Source: Korobacter sp963758505 (GTDB lineage Bacteria > Acidobacteriota > Terriglobia > Terriglobales > Acidobacteriaceae). Taken from it: a stretch of DNA of 64,000 nt. The position numbers and the translations under genes are program-made. Positions 42,848-51,187 of this stretch are shown here, piece by piece. Numbering within the stretch: position 1 is the stretch's first letter; each line of letters opens with the position of its first letter. The notes beneath the pieces were generated by a model. It saw only the letters and a list, made by a program, of their open reading frames with translations, was not told the origin of the DNA and made no database searches. The stretch is from positions 1,984,001-2,048,000 of the forward strand of contig CAVWVJ010000003.1 in assembly GCA_963758505.1 (NCBI GenBank), written 5' to 3'.

Positions 42848-44235
42848 TGAGAGACCTTCGCAGTTGGACCTATGCATCGTTCGTGTTGCCGCGGTGGGAG
42901 CCCCATCGTCACAAAGGGCTGTACCCACGAATGCGGCACTATGACAAACTCAGCCGTTGCGGCGAGGCGGAGCTGCAGGCGCAGAGCCAGGCTCGGTTGA
43001 ACGAGCTCTTCCTGCATGCCTTCGACACGGTTCCTTTTTATCGCGATCGCCTGACCGCCGCCGGGTATCGCCGCGGCGATTACGTGGATGCGGAGGGGTT
43101 ACGCCAGGTTCCGTTGCTTACGAGAAGGGACCTGCTGGATCATCGCGAAGAGTTGTGGAGCCGCTCTTACACGAAAGAAGAATTGCTGCCGACGACCTCC
43201 GGAGGGACGACAAGCGTTCCGGTCATGTTTTACCGGGACGCCGCCTCGCAACTGGAAAAGACGGCGTTGCAGTGGCACCTGAACGGCATCTCGGATTTCA
43301 AACCCGGGGATGCAGCGTTTTTCCTGTGGGGCGCGCACTTCGACTATGCGGCGAACCCTAGCTGGCGTTGGCAAATGTTTGAGCGCCACGTGATGCGGAC
43401 CGTCTATGCCCAGACTTCGCGCATGGACGACAAGATCTTCGCCGAGCACCTGGCACGTTATAACGATTTGAAGCCCCACGTCGTTTACGGGTACTCGAAT
43501 CCGATTGCCGAGTTCTGCAATTATCTCGAGCGGGTCAATGCGAAATTTCATCGGCCGAAAACGGTGATCTGCACCGCGGAGATGCTGGCCCCGGAGCAGC
43601 GCGAATACATCGAAAGCATTCTCGGCTGCAAAGTGTTTATCCACTATGGCAGCCGCGAACTCGGCATGACCAGTTCCGAGTGTGGCAAGCAGAGAATGCA
43701 CTACGTCCCGACCGCCACGCATTTCGAAATGCTTCCCGTGCCGGACGCCGAGGAAGGCGTTTGTGAACTGATCTGCACCGATCTCATCAACCGTGGCATG
43801 CCGCTGATCCGTTACAAGATCAACGACTGCGTAATGGTGGACAAGGGAAGCTGCGACTGCGGGTTGAGCTATCCGTTGCTCGGCCAGATCATCGGCCGCG
43901 CCGGCGACATGGTGTACATGCCCGATGGCAGGAAGGTTTCTTCGATCGCCATGAGCAACCTGGCGATCCGCGTGATGAAAGACTCGCCGGGCATGACCGA
44001 TGTGCAGTTCATCCAGACCGAGCTCGGCGGGATGACGTTGCGCTTCGTGGCGTCGCCGCAATTCAGTAACGAATACCTCGTCGCCCTGGAGCCGAAGCTG
44101 CGCGAGTACTGCCATCCCGGCCTGCGTTGGAGTTTCGAAAGAGTAAGCGAGATCCCGCGCGAACGATCGGGCAAGATGCGCACCACGATCTGCAACTTGC
44201 CGCGGAAACAAGTAGAGGCGGAGACAGCGCGATGA
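42844..44235 (+). CDS. CapK/PaaK-family adenylate-forming enzyme, second copy
   Basis: 463 residues, a paralogue of the preceding protein with the same order of motifs: TTSGGTTSVP phosphate loop (GGTTS in place of GGSTG), IHYGSRELG and INRGMPLIRYKIND. Identity between the two appears moderate, so they probably act on different acids or at different steps. ATG 42844 overlaps the previous stop (ATGA); its own stop overlaps the next gene the same way, giving tight translational coupling. Confidence 0.87.
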   Translation: MMRDLRSWTYASFVLPRWEPHRHKGLYPRMRHYDKLSRCGEAELQAQSQARLNELFLHAFDTVPFYRDRLTAAGYRRGDYVDAEGLRQVPLLTRRDLLDHREELWSRSYTKEELLPTTSGGTTSVPVMFYRDAASQLEKTALQWHLNGISDFKPGDAAFFLWGAHFDYAANPSWRWQMFERHVMRTVYAQTSRMDDKIFAEHLARYNDLKPHVVYGYSNPIAEFCNYLERVNAKFHRPKTVICTAEMLAPEQREYIESILGCKVFIHYGSRELGMTSSECGKQRMHYVPTATHFEMLPVPDAEEGVCELICTDLINRGMPLIRYKINDCVMVDKGSCDCGLSYPLLGQIIGRAGDMVYMPDGRKVSSIAMSNLAIRVMKDSPGMTDVQFIQTELGGMTLRFVASPQFSNEYLVALEPKLREYCHPGLRWSFERVSEIPRERSGKMRTTICNLPRKQVEAETAR

Positions 44236-45572
44236 TGCAGGTTGTGCTCGGAATCGGGGTCTTGTGGGCGATCTATTCCGCCATTAAATCGCCTTACCAG
44301 GGGCTGCTCGCGCTGCTGGTCATCAACGTTGTGCAGCCGGGTGAGCTTTACCCGTTGTTCGACAGTCTCCACGTGGAGCGAATCGTCGTCCTGATCGTGC
44401 TCGCCTCCACCGTGCTGCGCCAGGACGAGAAGCTCGTCTTCTCACCGCTTTCCAAGAAGCTGATCGTGTTCCTGCTGATGCTCGCGGTCGGAATTCCCTT
44501 CGCGTTCTGGAAGGGCGGCACGGCATCGGCAACCATCGAGTTCGCGAAGATGGTGCTCTATAACATTTTGATCGTCAGCCTGGTCAATTCGCGAGAACGT
44601 TTTCGAGGATTCCTCATTACCTACGCATGCGCCATCGGGTACCTTGGCCTGACCAGCGGGTGGGGCTACTATCATGGCGATTCCGTGTTTGCCCAGGGTA
44701 TCGATCGCGCGCAGGGTCTAACGAACGCCGGCGGCGACCCGAACAGCCTGGCCATCACGCTCGTCACCGCGCTGCCGCTCACCGTTCTCCTGCTGAGTGG
44801 TGCCACGAAGAAGTTCCGGCTGTTCGTCCTTGGAATGTGCGCGCTTAACGTCGGAACCATGGTTCTGACCGGATCAAGAACCGGCTTTATGTGCTTGCTG
44901 GCGCTGATGGCGGTGTTCACCATCACCCGGAAGAAAGCGATCCTGATCGCACCTGTCATGGCCGTGCTGGTTCTCGGTATCTGGGTGGGGATGCCGGCCG
45001 AATACAAGGCCCGCTATACGAGCGTCGAAAACCTGAAGAACGATGAGTCGTACCAGAACAGGATCATTTCGTGGAAGAGCGGTCTGCATATGTTTGAGGA
45101 TTACCCGCTCACCGGTGTAGGGATGGGGAACTTTCCCTATGCCAACGGCGAAAAGTATTGGCCGATCAAGAACGGCATACGTATCTGGTTGCAACCACAC
45201 TCGCTCTACGTGCAGATGATCGCCGAGACAGGTCTGCTCGGGACGCTTTCGTGGCTGACATTCCTGATTTCCATGATGGTTACGGATGGCAAATTACGCA
45301 GGCAATTGAAGGATTCCAGTGCGCCGGGATGGATGAAGAATTTTCCGGTGGCAGCGGGGTTCAGCATTCTGGGGCTCCTGATCTGCGGCTATTCCGCGCA
45401 CCTGCTCTACCGCCATACCTGGTATGAGCTGGCAGCCATGACGGCTGCGCTGGCGCTGATTGCGGCGCGTGAACGGGAACAGCAGCAGCCGGCGCCCGAG
45501 TCCATAAAAGTGATGTCGGTGAAGCCGGGTTATATGGTTGGAGCTCCCAAGAGCATCATTCGTAGCGCTTAA
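44232..45572 (+). CDS. O-antigen ligase/polymerase family protein (Wzy_C)
   Basis: 446 residues with about 11-12 membrane helices and a large external loop containing GVGMGNFPYANG and the PHSLYVQMIAETGLLG segment of the Wzy_C domain. The N-terminal half (YQGLLALLVINVVQPGELYP, then LTNAGGDPNSLAITL) resembles the O-glycosylation ligase subgroup seen with exosortase A systems. It polymerises or ligates lipid-linked glycans at the periplasmic face of the inner membrane. ATG 44232 overlaps the upstream stop. Confidence 0.85.
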   Translation: MMQVVLGIGVLWAIYSAIKSPYQGLLALLVINVVQPGELYPLFDSLHVERIVVLIVLASTVLRQDEKLVFSPLSKKLIVFLLMLAVGIPFAFWKGGTASATIEFAKMVLYNILIVSLVNSRERFRGFLITYACAIGYLGLTSGWGYYHGDSVFAQGIDRAQGLTNAGGDPNSLAITLVTALPLTVLLLSGATKKFRLFVLGMCALNVGTMVLTGSRTGFMCLLALMAVFTITRKKAILIAPVMAVLVLGIWVGMPAEYKARYTSVENLKNDESYQNRIISWKSGLHMFEDYPLTGVGMGNFPYANGEKYWPIKNGIRIWLQPHSLYVQMIAETGLLGTLSWLTFLISMMVTDGKLRRQLKDSSAPGWMKNFPVAAGFSILGLLICGYSAHLLYRHTWYELAAMTAALALIAAREREQQQPAPESIKVMSVKPGYMVGAPKSIIRSA

Positions 45573-45597
45573 TCAGTTATTCGCAGGAGCATAGCCG

Positions 45598-47031
45598 TTG
45601 TCTACAGCAGCAGTCAGCACTCCGAAGGCCGGCGCACTGCACCACAAGGTGGTGCGCAACATTGCCTCGAACTGGGTCGGGTACGGCATCAACATGGCAG
45701 TCAGTTTCCTGCTTTCGCCATTGTTGGTCCACCGGTTGGGCGATGTCGCCTACGGCATCTGGGCGATCGCCGTCCAGCTCGGCGCTTACATGGGTGTGCT
45801 CGACTTCGGCGTGCGCGTGGCGGTCACCCGTTTCCTCACCCAGTTCCATGAGCGCGGAGATACCCGGAAGATCAACGAGACCCTGACGACGGCCTTGTGT
45901 CTGTTGGGAGGTTTGGGCCTGTTCTGCGCGGCGATTGCGGTTCCGCTCTCCTGGTGGATGCCGCTGCACATGCGAGTCGCGTCCAACATGCTGATGCCGG
46001 CACGGATCTCGATTTTCCTGATCGGTATCAGTGTTGCGGTCGCTTTTCCGGGCGCGCTTTTCACCGGCGCGCTGGCTTCTCTTTCCCGCTATGACCTGAT
46101 CAACGTGCGCAGCGCCACCAGCGCGTTGACCCGCGGATTGTTGCTTTGGTTCCTGCTGGCGCACGGGTACGGACTGGTGTCGGTTGCGGCTGCCACGGTG
46201 ATCCTGACGGTGCTGGCCTACGCGGTAGAGTTCCTGCTAGCCAACCGCGCTTACGGCGGTCTTGAAGTCGCCCTGCCCCGTCCCTTCTGGGGTACGAATG
46301 TCTCCGCTCTCTTTCAGTTCAGCGCGTTCGCCTTCCTGCTTTCCATCAGCTCGAGACTGCTGCTGTGGTCGGATAACGTTGTCGTGGGCCTGGTGCTTGG
46401 TCCGGTTGCAGTGACCTTCTATGCCATCGGCGGCAACCTGGTCGATTGCATGCGCAGCGTGCTGAGCTCGATCACCTGCGTCTTCGTACCGATCGCCTCG
46501 TCGTACGACGCCAAGCGAGACATGGACGGGCTCCGTCGCCTCTTCATTCGCGGCAGTCGCCTGACGTTGCTGTTCCTCCTGCCTGGAGTGTGCGGGTTGT
46601 TCACCATCGGAAAGCCGTTTATCGGGCTCTGGATGGGCGAACGCTACATTGCATATGCGTTTCCGGTGCTGGTTCTGCTGACAATCCCGTTACTGGTTGC
46701 GCCGCTGCAGGTGACCTGCAACCAGATTCTCTATGGCATGAACCGTCACCAGACCTATGCCTTCCTGGCGATCTCGGAGGCGGTGCTTAACCTCGGGATC
46801 AGTATTTACCTGGCGCACAAGATCGGCCTTCTGGGCGTTGCGTTAGGAACGCTCATCCCCTGCCTGCCGATAGAAGGGATCGCGCTGCCCTTGTACACCG
46901 CCCGGGTTCTCGGGCTGCCGGTTGGGACGATGTATCGCAAGGTGATTGTGGAACCGATCGCAGCGAGCTTGCCCTGTGCGCTGTTCTTCTGGAGCGCCAG
47001 CCCGTTGGTCCATGATTCACAACTGGGCTGA
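45598..47031 (+). CDS. Polysaccharide flippase (Wzx/MATE-like), probably 3'-frameshifted
   Basis: 477 residues from TTG 45598 (AGGAG eight bases upstream). About 12 helices of the MOP superfamily, for example VRNIASNWVGYGINMAVSFLLSPLLVHRLG at the start. It flips lipid-linked repeat units across the inner membrane. The frame stops at 47031, but the next frame continues with NWAEFGIVVLLGVLIFAGC and a basic end, exactly what the last helix of a flippase looks like; skipping one base near 47020 would give about 523 residues. Confidence 0.87.
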   Translation: MSTAAVSTPKAGALHHKVVRNIASNWVGYGINMAVSFLLSPLLVHRLGDVAYGIWAIAVQLGAYMGVLDFGVRVAVTRFLTQFHERGDTRKINETLTTALCLLGGLGLFCAAIAVPLSWWMPLHMRVASNMLMPARISIFLIGISVAVAFPGALFTGALASLSRYDLINVRSATSALTRGLLLWFLLAHGYGLVSVAAATVILTVLAYAVEFLLANRAYGGLEVALPRPFWGTNVSALFQFSAFAFLLSISSRLLLWSDNVVVGLVLGPVAVTFYAIGGNLVDCMRSVLSSITCVFVPIASSYDAKRDMDGLRRLFIRGSRLTLLFLLPGVCGLFTIGKPFIGLWMGERYIAYAFPVLVLLTIPLLVAPLQVTCNQILYGMNRHQTYAFLAISEAVLNLGISIYLAHKIGLLGVALGTLIPCLPIEGIALPLYTARVLGLPVGTMYRKVIVEPIAASLPCALFFWSASPLVHDSQLG

Positions 47032-47170
47032 GTTCGGAATCGTGGTGTTACTCGGGGTTCTGATCTTTGCCGGGTGCGCGGTCCTGCTGCTGCTGATGGG
47101 AGAGGACAACGAACTGGTGGCGACGAGGCTGCGTTCGTTGCAACTCTGGTTGCGTCCCCGTTCTGCCTGA
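47021..47170 (+). pseudogene. Displaced C-terminal helix of the flippase
   Basis: Frame two relative to the flippase, 49 codons: one strongly hydrophobic helix (FGIVVLLGVLIFAGCAVLLLLM) followed by GEDNELVATRLRSLQLW and TGA at 47170. It has no start codon with a ribosome site of its own that I would trust (an ATG at 47012 exists). Best read as the last part of the upstream flippase. Confidence 0.6.
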
Positions 47171-47182
47171 TCCGTTCCTGCA

Positions 47183-48757
47183 TTATTTCCTGGAGTTGCA
47201 ATCTGACGGACGGTTGATGCGTCCCTTTCCGGTGGCAGAACCGGAGTTGCAGATGTCCAGGTCCGCGCCGCGCTCCACGTTGCTCTCCAGCGAGATACCG
47301 ACTCCAAGGTTGTTGCGCAGAGTTAGCTTGCTCCCATCGCCTGGTTCCAGCGGGCTTCGAACGCTGGCAAAGTCGGCATCCGTGCAGGGCGCCTTGCACA
47401 GGATGGTGTTGTTCTCCACCACGGCGCCACGCGCGTTTCGCGCGAAGATCACGAGGCCTCGACGTCCGAGCTCCACCGTGTTGCGGAAGATTCGCGTGTC
47501 CTTGAGATCGTCGACGCCGGCATCCGGATCGCCCAGGTGAACTGCGCCGACATAACTTCCCGTGTCGCCGGCGTCTTCGACGGACTCGATGCGATTGTCG
47601 TGCACCCAGACGTTGAAGGCGCCGCGAATGCGGATGGCGCGGCCCTCATTGGCAACGATCACATTGTTCCAGGCTTCTCCGAAGTCGCTGGCTTTCCGGT
47701 TTAGCTGATCGAAGAGGATGGCGCGCGCCGTTTCTTCGATCTTCGGGTTCGACGCCAGCAGAATGCGGTTGGCATGTACCCAGCATCCATGTACCCCGTA
47801 GCAGACAATCCCCTGGCATGCATTGGAACCTTCAGGGCAGGTGATCTGATTGTGATCGACCTCGACCGTGATGCCGTATCCCTGCACCCCCAGCACCGGC
47901 GAACGGTGGCCCTTCGAAGCGGAAACCGAGGCGGTAATGCCGGAGAGTCGAACAGCAGGCGTGGTGGGAGAGAGAGAATTGGATTCGGCAGTCCAGTCAA
48001 TGTGCACCGCGCGGGCGGCGTTGTCGGCGATGGTCGAAAGCTGCCGGACCTCTAGGTTGCGAAGCAGCACGGTTTTGTTGGACGGGGCTTCGCTGGTGAG
48101 TTCGATACAGCCGTGGCCGGTTTCCGTATCGCCAAAATTGCAGGAGACCTTGCCGTTGGCGATCACGATGCCGTTTATATCGATCGCCTTGCCGGTGATT
48201 CGTCCTCTTACCGTGTGTCCCGCCAGATCCAGGCGGATGTTTGGACCGGAAAGACGCAGGCAGGCGGCGCGCTCGTCGGTTCCAAGGTCGTGTTGCAGTT
48301 GGTAGCTCTTGTCAGCTTCCAGGGTGCGGCAGGTATTGACGAGAACGGGAGCGCCCGATTGCAGGAGATCCTCAGGGCTGGGAGGTCCGACGCGGGAGCT
48401 GATCGCAAGAAACACGGTGGCATGCGTTGCGTGGCCGCGACCGTCAGCCGCTGTGATCGAAAGGCGAAAAATTCCTTCCGTGGTCGGTGTTCCCGCGAGT
48501 TCTCCCGAAGGTTTTAGCTGCAGCCCGGGAACCTCGGGGGAAACTTGCGACCATCGCTTCCAATTCGGTTGGTCGAGCGCCAGGGATTGCGAATAGGCCT
48601 GGCCGGCAACGCCTCCAGGAAGACGCCATGGTGCAGCAGACTTCGCCACCTTCGGCGCAGCTTGCGAGTAAAGAGCTTGGCCGGAGAGCGCGAGCAGAAG
48701 GAGAACTGCGGCGCGTGGGGCACGGCCGGAGGCTCGCAAGAACGGCATGCCCTTCAT
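47183..48757 (-). CDS. Secreted Ig-like plus right-handed beta-helix protein
   Basis: 524 residues. A signal peptide (about 1-34), a putative Ig/cadherin-like domain (about 45-120: LPGGVAGQAYSQSL, then AGTPTTEGIFRLSITAADGRG) and a long parallel beta-helix (about 150-500) with rungs such as NVWVHDNRIESV and RIFRNTVELGRRGLVIF. Ten or more cysteines are spread over the helix. Such proteins are often polysaccharide lyases or epimerases; no catalytic residues can be assigned. Its ATG overlaps the stop of the upstream glycosyltransferase gene. Confidence 0.82.
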   Translation of the reverse strand: MKGMPFLRASGRAPRAAVLLLLALSGQALYSQAAPKVAKSAAPWRLPGGVAGQAYSQSLALDQPNWKRWSQVSPEVPGLQLKPSGELAGTPTTEGIFRLSITAADGRGHATHATVFLAISSRVGPPSPEDLLQSGAPVLVNTCRTLEADKSYQLQHDLGTDERAACLRLSGPNIRLDLAGHTVRGRITGKAIDINGIVIANGKVSCNFGDTETGHGCIELTSEAPSNKTVLLRNLEVRQLSTIADNAARAVHIDWTAESNSLSPTTPAVRLSGITASVSASKGHRSPVLGVQGYGITVEVDHNQITCPEGSNACQGIVCYGVHGCWVHANRILLASNPKIEETARAILFDQLNRKASDFGEAWNNVIVANEGRAIRIRGAFNVWVHDNRIESVEDAGDTGSYVGAVHLGDPDAGVDDLKDTRIFRNTVELGRRGLVIFARNARGAVVENNTILCKAPCTDADFASVRSPLEPGDGSKLTLRNNLGVGISLESNVERGADLDICNSGSATGKGRINRPSDCNSRK

Positions 48758-49953
48758 GGAGTCAAGAGCTGTGCGTAACAGGCGGCATTCTCATGCAAGG
48801 CGACGTCGAGGTCCCACCGGCGCACTCGCTCGGCGGCTCGGAAGCCAAGGTTCATCCGCTCCGAGGGCCGGGTCAGAAGGCGGTCCAGCGCTTCTGCCAG
48901 GGCTTCTTCGTCGGCTGCTGGAACCAGCAGACCGGCTCCGTGTTCGAGTGCTTCACGATTGCCGCCAACGTCGGTTGCCACCACCGGGAGTCCCATCGCC
49001 ATGTATTCGAGAATCGAGTTCGAGAAGCCTTCCGAGAGCGAAGGCAGCACGGCAATATCGAAGGCACGCAAATGCGGCCTCACATCTTCGCGCGGCCCCA
49101 CCCACAGGAAACGGCTCGCCAGCTCGCCGTCGCGATCGGTGATGGCGCGCAGCCTGTCGAGATCCGGTCCCGACCCTACCACGCAGAATTTCGCCTGGGG
49201 ATGATTGCGCGCGACTTTCTGGGCGGCGGCCACGAGATAGTCGACGCCCTTGATCTGCCGCACCGTGGAAACACACCCGATCAGCACCTCGCCGGGTTCT
49301 ACGCCGAGGTCGCGGCGTACCTGCGCGTGGGTTGTGGGACATGGCGTGAAGGACTGCAAGTCGATGCCGTTATAGACGACGTGCATCTTGCGTGGACTGG
49401 CGCGTTCCATATCCTCAACCAGTTTACGTACGGCCTCGCAGTTGGCGACAATACCTGTCGTAAACAAGTTTGCCAGCCGTTGTGCCACGAGGCGTGCTGG
49501 TGTCATCGCATAGTTGAGATTCCGGCGGCTCGTCAGGATGCACGGAATCCCTGCCGCCCTGCCGAGCAACGGTCCGAGCACGTTGGCGTCTGAGAAGAAT
49601 GTCTGCAGGATGTCGAAACGCTGCGCGCGCATCCAGCGGGCGATCCGATACAGCTCCCGAATGCCGCTAACCCCAAAAAGTCCGTGAAGGTTTCGATGAT
49701 GCACCGGACAGCCGGCGACCTCTTTGGTGAGCCAAGTGGTATTCCGGAAAATCAGGATCTCGGGAACCATGCCCGCAGCGGATGCGAGCTCCACGAGCTG
49801 GAGTAGCTGGCGTTCGGTGCCACCGGCCGTAATCGACGCCATTTCGTCGATTGCAAAGAGGATTTTGCGGCCTTTTAGTGCTGTAAATGGCCCCGAAGTA
49901 AGTTCGGTAGAAGGATTACAGAGAGTTGCACTCATATTTAATCGATCGGCCAT
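48754..49953 (-). CDS. Glycosyltransferase family 4
   Basis: 399 residues from ATG 49953 (ATG 49935 is an alternative; neither has a strong ribosome site). GT-B fold: ITAGGTERQLLQLVELA acceptor loop, VYNGID, STVRQIKGVDYLV, FCVVGSGPD and LPSLSEGFSNSILEYMAMGLPVVATDVGG at the nucleotide-sugar site. It adds a sugar to the lipid-linked repeat in the cytoplasm. It heads a two-gene leftward unit with the beta-helix protein; a sigma-54-like promoter at 50015-50030 and an operator palindrome at 50098 lie upstream. Confidence 0.88.
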   Translation of the reverse strand: MADRLNMSATLCNPSTELTSGPFTALKGRKILFAIDEMASITAGGTERQLLQLVELASAAGMVPEILIFRNTTWLTKEVAGCPVHHRNLHGLFGVSGIRELYRIARWMRAQRFDILQTFFSDANVLGPLLGRAAGIPCILTSRRNLNYAMTPARLVAQRLANLFTTGIVANCEAVRKLVEDMERASPRKMHVVYNGIDLQSFTPCPTTHAQVRRDLGVEPGEVLIGCVSTVRQIKGVDYLVAAAQKVARNHPQAKFCVVGSGPDLDRLRAITDRDGELASRFLWVGPREDVRPHLRAFDIAVLPSLSEGFSNSILEYMAMGLPVVATDVGGNREALEHGAGLLVPAADEEALAEALDRLLTRPSERMNLGFRAAERVRRWDLDVALHENAACYAQLLTP

Positions 49954-50014
49954 GGTGTGAAATCGGATCAGCAACCGGCATCCTGATTGGAAGCCCAGGG
50001 CACCCTTGTCGTTA

Positions 50015-50030
50015 TGCAACTGCTCTGCCG
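50015..50030 (-). promoter_or_regulatory. Candidate sigma-54 promoter for the leftward glycosyltransferase
   Basis: On the minus strand CGGCAGAGCAGTTGCA: -12 box TTGCA perfect, -24 box CGGCAG against TGGCAC, exact GG-N10-GC spacing. The start would be near 50003, about 50 bases before ATG 49953. Confidence 0.5.
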
Positions 50031-50097
50031 TTTTTCGGCCCCGGCATATTGGAAATGTATAAGAAAACAAGGGACTTATCACCCTTATCACAGGCCA

Positions 50098-50115
50098 TGT
50101 GCATCCGATTGCACA
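50098..50115. promoter_or_regulatory. Operator palindrome between divergent polysaccharide genes
   Basis: TGTGCA-TCCGAT-TGCACA, a perfect 6-bp inverted repeat with six-base spacer and the same core as the site at 41299. It lies about 68 bases upstream of the minus-strand sigma-54 candidate and 70 bases before the start of the rightward deacetylase. Confidence 0.65.
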
Positions 50116-50185
50116 ACTATCGTTGCACGCAGCCCACAACGAGGAACATGGTATCTTCAAAGTGCCCAGATTCGCTGGAGTTACT

Positions 50186-51187
50186 GTGAATTCCACGATA
50201 AAAACCGCTGTCGCCAAGGCTGCCGAACGATCAGGACTTCTGGCACTTCTTCGGCGTGGAGCTGCCACGAACGTGGTGTTTGCGCTGCACCGCGTGCTCC
50301 CGGAACACACCGCTGGGCGTAGCTACGACCGCAATCTTTCGATCCTTGTGGCCTCATTCGAAGCATTTCTCGACTTTATTTCCAAGAACTACGAGGTTGT
50401 GGCGCTCGATCAGTTCGTCTCCCGCCTGCGAGATGGGTCTGCCAAAGGCCTGGCGAGCCTGACCTTTGACGACGGCTGGATCGACAACTATCAATACGCT
50501 TACCCCGTGCTTTCCAAGCGCCGGATACCGGCGACGATTTTCCTGCCAACTGCGCTCATTGGCACAAAGCAGCGGCTGCCCGAGGAACGCATTGTCGATC
50601 TATGGGATTGCGCGACGGACCGTGGCTCGGTCGGCGAGCTGTCGGAGGAACTTCTGCGAATCGCGGGGTTCGAGGCGCAGACTCTGCTGCAATTGCGGAA
50701 TGCTTTCAAACAGATCCCCCTGGAAACGAAACTGGAATTCCTGGACCGGGAAGAGCAGCGCTTCGGCATCGCGCGCGATGCGCGCAGTTTTATCACGTGG
50801 GACGAGGTGCGCGAGATGCAGCGCGGCGGGATCGACTTCGGCTCTCATACCAGCCGTCACGCCTCTTTGCCGCAGGAGAGCGATGAAGTCGTGGAACGCG
50901 AATTGGAGGCTTCACGCCAGGATCTGCTGCGCGAGACGGGAAGTCTTCCCACGTATTTCGCCTATCCGAACGGACGCTGCGATCAGCGAGTGGCGCAGAT
51001 TTGCGAGCGCGTGGGATTCAAAGCGGCGTTCACAACCCAGAATACCTTCGTTTACGATCCGCGCAGGATGTTCACAATACCCAGGGTGGCAATTGACGAT
51101 ACCGTGGTTGGCGGCGGCCGCTCCGACCTATTCAGCAGCGCGCGGGCGAATCTCTACTTGACCCTCGCGGCGCGGGCTTCCAGCTAG
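50186..51187 (+). CDS. Polysaccharide deacetylase family protein
   Basis: 333 residues from GTG 50186 with GGAG five bases upstream. The NodB-like core has SLTFDDGWIDNYQYAYPVL, RIPATIFLPTALIG, the metal histidines in GSHTSRHASL and YFAYPNGRCD. About 65 extra residues sit between the TFDDG and SHTSRH motifs, as in the longer DUF/XrtA-linked deacetylases. It acts on the exported polymer or a lipid-linked precursor. Its stop codon overlaps by four bases the stop of the convergent fused glycosyltransferase. Confidence 0.88.
   Translation: MNSTIKTAVAKAAERSGLLALLRRGAATNVVFALHRVLPEHTAGRSYDRNLSILVASFEAFLDFISKNYEVVALDQFVSRLRDGSAKGLASLTFDDGWIDNYQYAYPVLSKRRIPATIFLPTALIGTKQRLPEERIVDLWDCATDRGSVGELSEELLRIAGFEAQTLLQLRNAFKQIPLETKLEFLDREEQRFGIARDARSFITWDEVREMQRGGIDFGSHTSRHASLPQESDEVVERELEASRQDLLRETGSLPTYFAYPNGRCDQRVAQICERVGFKAAFTTQNTFVYDPRRMFTIPRVAIDDTVVGGGRSDLFSSARANLYLTLAARASS

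Noticed and set aside
41174..42928. Long open frame on the minus strand opposite the first CapK gene
   Set aside because: Its translation is rich in His/Arg/Gln without domain character, and the plus-strand gene has clear family motifs. It is an antisense shadow of high-GC coding DNA.
44232..45572. The Wzy-like protein as the missing exosortase
   Set aside because: It has the Wzy_C loop and too many helices, and I see no exosortase Cys/Arg/His catalytic arrangement.
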